A DNA stretch of 61,694 bases from an uncultured Eubacteriales bacterium (lineage in GTDB: Bacteria > Bacillota > Clostridia > Oscillospirales > CAG-272): NCBI GenBank assembly GCA_900547725.1, contig URHR01000004.1, forward strand, positions 1 through 61,694. Direction: 5' to 3'. The translations under genes and the position numbers were made by a program. This document shows positions 34,157 through 41,943 of this stretch, in pieces. Within the stretch, counting starts at the first letter, position 1. Each line of letters opens with the position of its first letter. The notes beneath the pieces are model-generated. The model saw nothing but the letters and a program-made list of their open reading frames with translations. It was not told the origin of the DNA and made no database searches.

Positions 34157-35008
34157 GTGAAAAGAATCATTTCCGCTCTGCTTGCGATTACGCTTGCCGC
34201 TTTTGCATTATTTACCTTTGCTTCCTGCAAAAAGGATGCAGGCTATACGATTGCCGTCCCGAACGACCCGACCAACGAGGCGCGCGCCCTGTTACTTCTG
34301 GAAGCAAACGGGATTATTAAGCTGAAGGAAGGCGTTGGCATCAACGCAACCGTTAAGGACATTGCCGAAAATCCGCAGAATATCAAGTTCGTTGAGATTG
34401 AAGCCGCACAGCTTCCGCTGAAGCTGAAGGACGTGGACTTTGCCGTTATCAATTCCAACTACGCAATTCCCGCCAACCTGAACCCGACCCGCGATGCGGT
34501 GCTTCTGGAGGATTCCTATTCCGCCTACAGCAACATTCTGGCGGTGAAGGAAGGGAACGAGCAGAGTGCAAAAACGCGGGCGCTTGTGGCGGCGCTCGGC
34601 AGTCGCGCGGTTGCCGATTTTATTGCAAGCGAATACGGAGGGGCGGTCATCAGCGTGGTGGAGAATCCCGGGGACGGGTTTGACGCCGATCTCGATTACG
34701 GCGCGCTGAACGGGCAGACCATCACCGTTGCGGCGTCTCCCACACCGCACGCGGAGATTCTCGAGATTGCAAAGGGTCTACTGGCGCAGAAGGGGATTAC
34801 ACTGGATATCAAGGTGTATTCCGATTATGTTCAGCCGAACCGCGTGGTGGAAAGCGGCGAATGCGATGCGAACTACTTCCAGCATACGCCGTATCTGGAT
34901 AACTTTAACGCAGAAAACAATACGCACATTGTGTCGGTTGCGGCGATTCACGTTGAGCCGATGGGACTGTACTGCAAGCTGCTTTCGGGAACTTCGGTGA
35001 AGCAGTAA
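34157..35008 (+). CDS. metQ: MetQ/NlpA-type methionine-binding lipoprotein, circularly permuted
   Basis: A 283-residue lipoprotein (Cys24 in FASC) for methionine uptake. The order of its halves is swapped. Residues 30-162 (IAVPNDPTNEARALLLLE, DIAENPQNIKFVEIEAAQLP, VINSNYA, then YGGAV) correspond to the C-terminal half of ordinary MetQ. Residues 188-276 (TITVAASPTPHAEIL, YSDYVQPNRVVESGECDANY, FQHTPYLDNF, HVEPMGLYCK) correspond to the N-terminal half. The break falls where normal MetQ has its YSKK...LDELQDG segment. A short Gly/Asp-rich linker (165-187) joins the old ends. Signal peptide, both lobes and the ligand-site motifs are kept, so it is probably functional. It starts at GTG after CAGGAGAA. 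metN and metI follow. Confidence 0.88.
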   Translation: MKRIISALLAITLAAFALFTFASCKKDAGYTIAVPNDPTNEARALLLLEANGIIKLKEGVGINATVKDIAENPQNIKFVEIEAAQLPLKLKDVDFAVINSNYAIPANLNPTRDAVLLEDSYSAYSNILAVKEGNEQSAKTRALVAALGSRAVADFIASEYGGAVISVVENPGDGFDADLDYGALNGQTITVAASPTPHAEILEIAKGLLAQKGITLDIKVYSDYVQPNRVVESGECDANYFQHTPYLDNFNAENNTHIVSVAAIHVEPMGLYCKLLSGTSVKQ

Positions 35009-35037
35009 CCGACAGAAAAGAGGACAGGAGAGCAATC

Positions 35038-36045
35038 ATGATCGAGATCCGAAATCTGAGCAAATCTTTTTCCGCGGCGGGCGGTACGGTTGACGCACTG
35101 AAAAATATCAATCTGACGATACCGGACGGAGATATTTACGGTATCATCGGCATGAGCGGCGCAGGAAAGAGCACGTTGGTGCGGTGTATCAATCTTTTGG
35201 AGCGCCCGACCGAGGGAAGCGTGACGGTGAACGGAATGCGCATGGAGACCATGACCCCGCGCGAGTTGCGCGACGCGAGACGAAAGATCACCATGATTTT
35301 TCAGGGCTTCAATCTGCTGATGCAGAGGACCTGCATGGACAACATCTGCTTTCCGATGGAACTGGCGGGCGTGAAGAAAGCCGATGCGCGAAAGCGCGCC
35401 GCAGAGCTTCTGAAACTGGTCGGTCTGCCCGAAAAGGCGCGCGCCTATCCCGCACAGCTCTCCGGCGGACAGCAACAGCGCATTGCCATTGCCCGCGCAT
35501 TGGCGACGAATCCGGAAGTCCTGCTCTGCGATGAAGCGACCTCGGCGCTCGACCCGAACACCACGCACGCGATTCTGCAACTGATTCGCGAGATCAACCG
35601 CAAGCTGAACATTACGGTTGTCGTCATTACGCACCAGATGAGCGTGGTGGAGGAAATCTGCGATCACGTGGCAATCCTTGATAACGGAACGGTTGCGGAA
35701 GAGGGAACGGTTGGCGCGGTCTTTTCAGCACCGCGTTCCGCCGCGGCAAAGCGGTTGGTGTTCCCGAACGGCGCGGACGACGCAGTCTGCGACCCCGAAA
35801 AGGAACGTCGCATCCGCTTGGTGTTCAACGGCGCGGATATGACCGGCGCACCGCTGATTGCAACAATGGCGGTCAGAACGGGGGTGCTTGCAAGCATCAT
35901 CGCCGCCTCGACCCGCAGTCTGGACGGACAGATTTACGGAACGATGCTTCTCGGCGTTCCGGCAGGCGAGGATGCCGCCCGCGCAATGGAATTCCTGCGC
36001 GGATATCCCGACATATTTGCGGAGGAGGTGACAGAAAATGTTTAA
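35038..36045 (+). CDS. metN: Methionine ABC transporter ATP-binding protein MetN
   Basis: A 335-residue ABC ATPase. Walker A GMSGAGKST lies near residue 38, the signature LSGGQQQRIAIARAL near residue 140, Walker B VLLCDEATSALDPNTT, and the switch His in VITHQMSVVEEICDHV. The C-terminal 80 residues (from about 255) form the NIL domain, which in MetN binds methionine and inhibits transport when the cell is replete. It overlaps metI by 8 bp. This identifies the operon as methionine uptake. Confidence 0.94.
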   Translation: MIEIRNLSKSFSAAGGTVDALKNINLTIPDGDIYGIIGMSGAGKSTLVRCINLLERPTEGSVTVNGMRMETMTPRELRDARRKITMIFQGFNLLMQRTCMDNICFPMELAGVKKADARKRAAELLKLVGLPEKARAYPAQLSGGQQQRIAIARALATNPEVLLCDEATSALDPNTTHAILQLIREINRKLNITVVVITHQMSVVEEICDHVAILDNGTVAEEGTVGAVFSAPRSAAAKRLVFPNGADDAVCDPEKERRIRLVFNGADMTGAPLIATMAVRTGVLASIIAASTRSLDGQIYGTMLLGVPAGEDAARAMEFLRGYPDIFAEEVTENV

Positions 36046-36742
36046 CGATTTGTTTTCCGAAAAATCGGTTGAACAGGCGTTGGAAATCCTGAAAAACGAG
36101 ATTCCGGTTGCCATCTGGGAAACCTTTTATGTCACGGTTCTGTCCACTTTCTTTGCCGTTGTGATCGGACTGCCGCTCGGGGTACTGTTGGTTGTGGGAG
36201 AAAAGAACGGCGTTCTGCCGCTCCCGCGTTGGCTGATGACGGTTCTCAATGTCCTGATCAATCTGCTCCGCTCTGTTCCGTTCCTGATTCTGATGATTAT
36301 GGTCATTCCGCTCTCGCGGCTGATCGTCGGGACCAGCATCGGCACGGTTGCAACCATCGTTCCGCTTGTTGTGGCGGCTTTCCCGTTTGTGGCGCGGTTG
36401 GTGGAAACCTCCCTGCGGGAACTGAACCCCAATATCATCGAAGCCGCGCAGAGCATGGGCGCGTCGCCGTTTCAGATCATTGTCAAGGTCATGATTCCGG
36501 AAAGCGTTCCGTCCTTGCTGTCAAACCTTACAACGGCGCTGACGACGGTTCTCGGCTATTCGGCAATGAGCGGCGCCATCGGCGGCGGGGGACTGGGAAA
36601 AATTGCGATCGACTACGGCTATTACCGCTTCAAATATCTTGTGATGCTGATTGCGGTTGTTTTACTTGTGGTGTTGGTTCAGATTTTCCAGACCGTCGGA
36701 ACAAAACTTGCCTCGAAATGCGATAAGAGACTGAAAAAATGA
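36038..36742 (+). CDS. metI: Methionine ABC transporter permease MetI
   Basis: A 234-residue permease with five membrane helices. The coupling loop is IIEAAQSMGASPFQIIVKVMIPE near residue 145, and SAMSGAIGGGGLGKIAIDYGYYRF near residue 173 is a MetI hallmark. RSVPFLILMIMVIPLSRLIVGTSIG near residue 79 is also typical. It ends the operon before a strong terminator. Confidence 0.94.
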   Translation: MFNDLFSEKSVEQALEILKNEIPVAIWETFYVTVLSTFFAVVIGLPLGVLLVVGEKNGVLPLPRWLMTVLNVLINLLRSVPFLILMIMVIPLSRLIVGTSIGTVATIVPLVVAAFPFVARLVETSLRELNPNIIEAAQSMGASPFQIIVKVMIPESVPSLLSNLTTALTTVLGYSAMSGAIGGGGLGKIAIDYGYYRFKYLVMLIAVVLLVVLVQIFQTVGTKLASKCDKRLKK

Positions 36743-36747
36743 AAAAG

Positions 36748-36788
36748 CACCCGCCGCGAACCGATTTTGGCTCGCGGCGGGGATTTTT
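36748..36788. terminator. Terminator after metI
   Basis: CCCGCCGCGA (36750-36759) pairs with TCGCGGCGGG (36772-36781), followed by ATTTTTG; an A run on the left would serve the converging sigK gene. Confidence 0.88.
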
Positions 36789-36804
36789 GGGTGACGGGGA
36801 ACGG

Positions 36805-37485
36805 TCATGACATCGCGTCCCGGAGTTTTTCGAGTGCGCCTTTTTCGATTCTGGAAACGTAGGATCTTGAAATGCCGAGGGCTTGCGCAACTTCGCGTTG
36901 CGCGTGCGGTTCGCACCCGCCGAGTCCGTAGCGCATGACGAGAATCTGCTTTTCGCGCGGGGTCAGGGCGGTGTCAACAAGCCCGAGCATCCGGTCGGTC
37001 ATCACCTTGCGCAAAGTCTCCTCCGCAACATCCTCGTCCGCGCAGATGACGTCGATGTAGGTCAGCGGGTTGCCGTCGCGATCCATGTCGATGGTCTCGC
37101 CGAGGGAGACTTCACAGCCCAGCTTTTTCTGAGAGCGAAAGTGCATCAGAATTTCGTTCTGAATGCACTTTGCCGCATAGGTTGCAAACCGCGCGCCGTT
37201 TTCTATGCGGAAGGTGTCGACCGCTTTGACCAATCCGACCGTCCCGATGGAAACCAGATCCTCGGAATTTTTTGCCGCGCCGTAGTACTTGCGCACGATA
37301 TGCGAAACGAGACGCAGATTGTGCAGAATCAGCTTTTCCCGCGCTTTTTCGTCTCCCGCACGGCAAAGACGAAAGGCTTCCTGTTCTTCTTCGGGCGGCA
37401 GGGGCGGGGGGAATTTCTGCGGCGGCGTGATGCCGAGAATCAGATGGAGCATTCGGGTAAACAGTGAAAACAGTGTCAGCAACAT
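36805..37485 (-). CDS. sigK: Sporulation sigma factor SigK
   Basis: A 226-residue sigma-70 family factor of the late mother-cell type. Region 2 is HNLRLVSHIVRKYYG with DLVSIGTVGLVKAVDTF and FATYAAKCIQNEILMHFR; region 4 is ALTPREKQILVMRYGLGG with ALGISRSYVSRIEKGALEKL. The hydrophobic N-terminal pro-sequence and PPLPPEEEQEAFRLCRAGDEKAREKLI fit sigma-K. The gene is uninterrupted: no skin element splits it. GGAGGAATCGCC precedes the ATG. It supports a sporulating host. Confidence 0.9.
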   Translation of the reverse strand: MLLTLFSLFTRMLHLILGITPPQKFPPPLPPEEEQEAFRLCRAGDEKAREKLILHNLRLVSHIVRKYYGAAKNSEDLVSIGTVGLVKAVDTFRIENGARFATYAAKCIQNEILMHFRSQKKLGCEVSLGETIDMDRDGNPLTYIDVICADEDVAEETLRKVMTDRMLGLVDTALTPREKQILVMRYGLGGCEPHAQREVAQALGISRSYVSRIEKGALEKLRDAMS

Positions 37486-37560
37486 GGCGATTCCTCCTGT
37501 GTAATTTCTTTTCAGTATATGCCGCGTGCGCCTTTTTTTGCCTGTACATCCGAAAATCGG

Positions 37561-37589
37561 TTGACAGAACGGCGGGAATGTGGTAAAAT
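37561..37589 (+). promoter_or_regulatory. Promoter of the PFK gene
   Basis: TTGACA (37561-37566), 17 bp, TAAAAT (37584-37589), about 30 bp before the ATG at 37620; AAAGGA ribosome site. Confidence 0.8.
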
Positions 37590-37619
37590 AAAGACAGCAA
37601 CCAAAGAAAGGATAATAAA

Positions 37620-38855
37620 ATGAAGCAATTGATCGGAAATGCAGTCGTGGGGCAGAGTGGCGGGCCGACTGCCGCCATCAACGCAACGCTTGCGGGCGTG
37701 ATCCGCGGGGTGAAGGAAGATAAGACAGGGAGCATTGGAACGCTTTACGGAATGCGCAACGGAATCGACGGCTTTCTGGCGGAGCGCCTTGTGGATCTCG
37801 GTGCGCTTTGCGACAGCGAGGAAAAGCTGAACCTATTGGAACATACCCCTGCGGCGGCGCTCGGTTCCTGCCGCAGAAAGCTGCCCGATCCCGCCAAAGA
37901 CCCGGGTGTTTACGCGAACCTTCTGGCGCTGTTCCGCAAATATGACATCCGCTATTTCTTTTACATCGGCGGGAATGACTCCATGGATACCGTCTCGCGC
38001 CTTTCCGCCTATCTTGCTGACAAGGATTGGGAAATGCGGGTCGTGGGTGTTCCGAAAACCATTGACAACGACCTGATGGGGACAGACCATACCCCCGGTT
38101 TCGGCTCGGCGGCGAAGTATATCGCGGTTACCGTGCAGGAAATTCTGCGGGACTGCGCGGTCTATACGATTCCCGCCGTTACGATTGTGGAAATCATGGG
38201 CAGAGACGCGGGCTGGCTGACCGCATCTGCGGCGGCGGGCGGATATGTCTCGGGCTGTTTCCCTGACCTCATCTATCTTCCCGAGCGGGACTTTTCAACC
38301 GCGCAATTTCTCGCCGATGTCCGCACGGCACAGGCGAAGCACCCGAACGTTGTGGTGGCGGTTTCGGAGGGCATCCGCTTTGCCGACGGGCACTATGTCG
38401 GCGAGGGGGCGCAGAGCGGCGCGGTGGACGCGTTCGGTCACGCTTACCTTGCGGGCGCGGGAAAGGTATTGGAACAGCTTGTCAAGCAGGAAATCGGCTG
38501 TAAGGTTCGTTCGGTTGAGCTGAATCTGCCGCAGCGTTGTGCGGCGCATCTGGCGTCGAAAACCGACCTTGCGGAATCCGTCGGGGTCGGCAAGGCGGCG
38601 GTTGCGGCGGCGCTCGCAGGCGTTGGCGGGGAGATGATGAGCATCGATCGCACGGCGGACGAGCCGTATGCGGTTCGCTTCGGGCATTCCGCCATTGCGG
38701 GCATTGCAAACCGCGTCCGGCAGGTGGACGACCGTTATATTAACGTCGCAGGCAACGGGATGACAGACGCGTTTTGCGCCTACATCCTCCCGCTGATCCG
38801 CGGAGAGGCGGTTTCGGTCTGGGAAAACGGAATCCCGAAACATTTTGTTCTGTAA
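37620..38855 (+). CDS. pfp: 6-phosphofructokinase, probably PPi-dependent
   Basis: A 411-residue glycolytic phosphofructokinase. The phosphoryl-donor site reads GQSGGPTAAINATLAG (residues 11-26) and YIGGNDSMDTVSRLSAY near residue 118; the substrate site is GVPKTIDNDLMGTDHTPGFGSA near residue 141. Asp rather than Gly in the GGNDSMDT motif is the known marker of PPi-dependent enzymes, so I favour pyrophosphate-dependent PFK. Length (about 410) fits this subfamily rather than the 320-residue ATP enzyme. A 12-bp gap to the next gene suggests an operon. Confidence 0.85.
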   Translation: MKQLIGNAVVGQSGGPTAAINATLAGVIRGVKEDKTGSIGTLYGMRNGIDGFLAERLVDLGALCDSEEKLNLLEHTPAAALGSCRRKLPDPAKDPGVYANLLALFRKYDIRYFFYIGGNDSMDTVSRLSAYLADKDWEMRVVGVPKTIDNDLMGTDHTPGFGSAAKYIAVTVQEILRDCAVYTIPAVTIVEIMGRDAGWLTASAAAGGYVSGCFPDLIYLPERDFSTAQFLADVRTAQAKHPNVVVAVSEGIRFADGHYVGEGAQSGAVDAFGHAYLAGAGKVLEQLVKQEIGCKVRSVELNLPQRCAAHLASKTDLAESVGVGKAAVAAALAGVGGEMMSIDRTADEPYAVRFGHSAIAGIANRVRQVDDRYINVAGNGMTDAFCAYILPLIRGEAVSVWENGIPKHFVL

Positions 38856-38867
38856 GGAGATATCTGC

Positions 38868-39629
38868 ATGAAGATCGCTGTGATTACCGGCGCCTCGTCC
38901 GGAATGGGGCGCGAATTTGTTCTGCGGCTTGCAAAAGAAAAGCCGTTTGATGAAATCTGGGTCATTGCCCGTCGGTTGGAGCGTCTGCAGTCCCTGCAAA
39001 CATTGGTTCCGGAGGTGAAAATCCGTCCGCTTGCGATGGATTTGACGCGGGAGGATTCTTTGGCGGAATACAAGACCTTGCTTGCTACGGAAAATCCGGA
39101 GGTTTCGGTGTTGGTTAACGCAAGCGGATTCGGAAAATTCGGGGCATTTGAGGATATCGAACTTTCGGAACAACTGAATATGATTGATCTCAACGACAAG
39201 GCATACGTTGCGATGACTTATCTGACCCTGCCGTATATGCGCGCGGGCGGGGAAATCTATCAGCTGGATTCGCTTTCCTCCTTCCAGCCTGTTCCGTATA
39301 TCTCGGTCTACGGCGCGACCAAGGCTTTTGTGCTCAGTTTCAGCCGTGCGCTGAATGTGGAGTTGAAGAAACGGGAAATCCGCTGTATGGCGGTTTGTCC
39401 CGGGTGGGTCAGAACCGAGTTCTTCGACCGCGCCGTGCGGGATGACACCATCACCTATTACAACCGCTTCTTCACGCCCGGGCAGGTGGTTGCCCGCGCT
39501 CTGCGGGATATGAAGAAAGGAAAGGATGTTTCGGTCTGCGGCGCTTCCATCCGTGCGCAGGTGCGGCTGACCAAACTGCTCCCGCACAGGCTTGTGATGA
39601 AGATCTGGTGTCGCCAACAAAAGAAATAA
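38868..39629 (+). CDS. Short-chain dehydrogenase/reductase
   Basis: A 253-residue SDR oxidoreductase. The cofactor site is ITGASSGMGREFVL (residues 5-18), the catalytic Ser is in LDSLSSFQPVPY, and YGATKAF carries the Tyr-x3-Lys pair. PGWVRTEF follows. Substrate is unknown. It starts 12 bp after the PFK gene with AAGGAGA upstream, so the two are probably co-transcribed, but no functional link is apparent. Confidence 0.85.
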   Translation: MKIAVITGASSGMGREFVLRLAKEKPFDEIWVIARRLERLQSLQTLVPEVKIRPLAMDLTREDSLAEYKTLLATENPEVSVLVNASGFGKFGAFEDIELSEQLNMIDLNDKAYVAMTYLTLPYMRAGGEIYQLDSLSSFQPVPYISVYGATKAFVLSFSRALNVELKKREIRCMAVCPGWVRTEFFDRAVRDDTITYYNRFFTPGQVVARALRDMKKGKDVSVCGASIRAQVRLTKLLPHRLVMKIWCRQQKK

Positions 39630-39709
39630 GAATCCGGACAGGTTGTTCTAAAACGCAGAATCCTCCCATACACTGTATCAGACAGATGCAGTCGGATGGG
39701 AGGATTTTT

Positions 39710-40816
39710 ATGAAAACGGTATTGGTCGTAATGGGGACAAGACCCGAGGCAATCAAGCTTTGTCCCGTGGTATTGGAGTTGCGGAAGCGGGAGGAAGTCC
39801 GGACGGTTGTTCTTTCGACGGGACAGCACGGCAAACTTCTGACGGACGCCATGGCGTGTTTCGGTATCTCTGCGGATGAAACGCTACCGCCTCCGCCCGC
39901 GCAAACGGGAGCTGCGGCGGTGATGGGACATCTGCTCGGAACACTGGACGCCGCATTGGAACGTTTGCGCCCCGATTTCATGATCGTGCAGGGGGATACC
40001 GCAAGCGCATTTGCGGGCGCTCTGGCGGGATTCTATCGCGGAATTCCGATAGCGCACGTGGAGGCGGGACTGCGAACCTACCACATCCGCTCTCCGTTCC
40101 CGGAAGAGATGCACCGCAGATCGATCGCCCCGCTGGCAGATCTGCACTTTGCGCCGACTGCCGCGGCAAAGCGGAATCTGATCCGCGAGGACATTCCCGA
40201 AAAACGGGTTTATCTGACCGGAAACACGGTGATTGACGCACTGAAATACAGTCTGGTTTCCTGCACGCCGCGCAATCTGCCGATCCTGCCGCAGGGGAAG
40301 CGGTTGATCCTGTTTACCGCGCACAGGCGGGAAAGCTGGGGCGAGCCGATGCGGGAAATGCTACGCGCGCTGAGAGCGACGACGGAACGCTTTCCCGATA
40401 CCTATGCGCTCTGCCCGCTTCATCCGAATCCCGTTGTGCGGGCGGCGGCAGGGGAGGTGCTTGTCGGGTGTGAGCGGATCTCGGTCATTGATCCGCCGGA
40501 TCTGACGGTGTTTCATCATCTGCTTGCCCGCGCGACTCTGGTTCTGACCGACAGCGGCGGCATTCAGGAGGAAGCCTGCGCGCTCGGTATTCCCACGCTT
40601 GTCATGCGGCATTCGACCGAACGGACGGAAGGGGTGCGCGCGGGATGCCTGCGGTTGGTCGGAACAGACGCCGCCGGGATTGCCGCATCCGCCGCCGAAC
40701 TGTTGCGCGACGGCTCGGAAACCTATGCCGCAATGCGGCATCCGAGCGGGGTGTTCGGAGACGGAAACGCTGCCGGACGGATTGTCCGCATTCTCTGCCA
40801 ATGCATGGAAAGATAA
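39710..40816 (+). CDS. wecB: UDP-N-acetylglucosamine 2-epimerase (non-hydrolysing)
   Basis: A 368-residue epimerase making UDP-ManNAc for wall or surface glycans. Motifs: VVMGTRPEAIKLCPVV near residue 5, QGDTASAFAGAL near residue 93, HVEAGLRTYHIRSPFPEEMHR near residue 113, TAHRRESWGEPM and TDSGGIQEEACALG near residue 282. The ATG at 39710 follows GGGAGG; the frame upstream from 39608 overlaps the SDR gene and has no ribosome site. A terminator follows. No other glycan gene is adjacent. Confidence 0.92.
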   Translation: MKTVLVVMGTRPEAIKLCPVVLELRKREEVRTVVLSTGQHGKLLTDAMACFGISADETLPPPPAQTGAAAVMGHLLGTLDAALERLRPDFMIVQGDTASAFAGALAGFYRGIPIAHVEAGLRTYHIRSPFPEEMHRRSIAPLADLHFAPTAAAKRNLIREDIPEKRVYLTGNTVIDALKYSLVSCTPRNLPILPQGKRLILFTAHRRESWGEPMREMLRALRATTERFPDTYALCPLHPNPVVRAAAGEVLVGCERISVIDPPDLTVFHHLLARATLVLTDSGGIQEEACALGIPTLVMRHSTERTEGVRAGCLRLVGTDAAGIAASAAELLRDGSETYAAMRHPSGVFGDGNAAGRIVRILCQCMER

Positions 40817-40820
40817 GAAA

Positions 40821-40866
40821 AAGTCTCCGATCCCGCCGAAACCGCGCGGAACGGAGACCTTTTTCG
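40821..40866 (+). terminator. Terminator after wecB
   Basis: AAGTCTCCG (40821-40829) pairs with CGGAGACCTT (40851-40860) around a 21-base loop holding an inner GCGGAA-type stem; TTTTTC follows. Confidence 0.7.
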
Positions 40867-40879
40867 TATTGCTCCGACA

Positions 40880-40897
40880 TATATTGATATCAATATA
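40880..40897. promoter_or_regulatory. 18-bp perfect palindrome upstream of ldh operon
   Basis: TATATTGATATCAATATA is a perfect palindrome about 20 bp upstream of the -35 box of the ldh promoter. Upstream placement would suit an activator or a distal repressor site. It does not match the Rex core TTGTTAA-N4-TTAACAA closely. Regulator unknown. Confidence 0.55.
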
Positions 40898-40918
40898 ACC
40901 GATATGATAAAAAAACAC

Positions 40919-40953
40919 TTTACAAATCGGTTCGGTTGTGATATAATATATCA
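40919..40953 (+). promoter_or_regulatory. Promoter of the ldh-fumC-hdr-flox-frd operon with overlapping palindrome
   Basis: TTTACA (40919-40924), 17 bp, TATAAT (40942-40947). The palindrome TGATATAATATATCA (40939-40953) covers the -10 box, and ATATCATGATAT (40948-40959) overlaps it. A protein bound here would block RNA polymerase, so redox or sugar control of the whole operon is likely. Confidence 0.75.
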
Positions 40954-40988
40954 TGATATATTTTTGTCAAAATTCGGAGGAGTGAACA

Positions 40989-41933
40989 ATGAACAAAATT
41001 TCTATCATCGGAACCGGTAGCGTCGGCTCTACAATCGCTTACACCCTGACGGTTATGGGATTGGCAACGGAGATCGTCATGATCGACATCAACAACGAGA
41101 AAGCGCTCGGCGAGGCACTGGACATCCGTCAGGGCACGCCGTTCTGCAGCGCCTGCTCGGTCTATGCGGGCGATTACCGCGATGCGGCGAATTCCGATAT
41201 CGTGATCCTGACCTCCGGTATCGCGAGAAAGCCGGGTCAGACCAGACTGGAACTGGCGCAGACGAACGTCAACATCACCAAGAGCATCATTCCCGAAATC
41301 ACCAAGTATGCGCCGAACGCCATCTACATTATTGTCAGCAATCCCGTTGACATTCTGACCTACACCTTCCTTAAACTTTCGGGCATTCCCGAAAGCCACA
41401 TCATCGGGTCGGGTACGATTCTCGATACCGCACGCCTGCGTTCGCGTCTGTCCGAGTACTACAACATCAATCAGGGCAATGTGCACGCATATGTGTTCGG
41501 CGAGCACGGAGATTCCTCTTTCATTCCGTGGTCGGTTGCAAACATTTCCAATGTGCCGATCCGTGACTGCGGCAAGCTGATTCTCACCCCGGGTCTGAGC
41601 AGCCCCGAGCTGGACTTTGACGAAGTAGAGCAGTATGTGCGCAAGTCCGGCGGACGCGTGATTGCAAGAAAGGGCGCAACCTTCTATGCCGTCTCGGTTT
41701 CGGTCTGCCATATCTGCAAGTGCATTTTTGACGGTATGGATACGACCATGACCGTTTCTACGATGATGCACGGAGAGTACGGCGTGAGCGACGTCTGCCT
41801 GAGCACGCTGAACATGATCGGTCACGACGGTATCCGCGGCAAGGTCAACGTTCCGCTGACCGACGAAGAAGTTGTGAAGCTCCGTCACAGCGCCGATACG
41901 CTGAAGGAAGTTATCAACAGTCTGAGCATCTGA
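40989..41933 (+). CDS. ldh: L-lactate dehydrogenase
   Basis: A 314-residue NAD-dependent enzyme that interconverts pyruvate and L-lactate. The NAD site is IIGTGSVGSTIAY (residues 5-17), then substrate Arg in ARKPGQTRLELAQ, VSNPVDILTY, and the catalytic His in FGEHGDSSF near residue 178. The Gln/Arg-type loop (GQTRLE) favours lactate over malate dehydrogenase. It is the first gene of a long redox operon and shares its promoter with fumC, 10 bp downstream. Confidence 0.92.
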   Translation: MNKISIIGTGSVGSTIAYTLTVMGLATEIVMIDINNEKALGEALDIRQGTPFCSACSVYAGDYRDAANSDIVILTSGIARKPGQTRLELAQTNVNITKSIIPEITKYAPNAIYIIVSNPVDILTYTFLKLSGIPESHIIGSGTILDTARLRSRLSEYYNINQGNVHAYVFGEHGDSSFIPWSVANISNVPIRDCGKLILTPGLSSPELDFDEVEQYVRKSGGRVIARKGATFYAVSVSVCHICKCIFDGMDTTMTVSTMMHGEYGVSDVCLSTLNMIGHDGIRGKVNVPLTDEEVVKLRHSADTLKEVINSLSI

Positions 41934-41943
41934 GGTGAACGAG

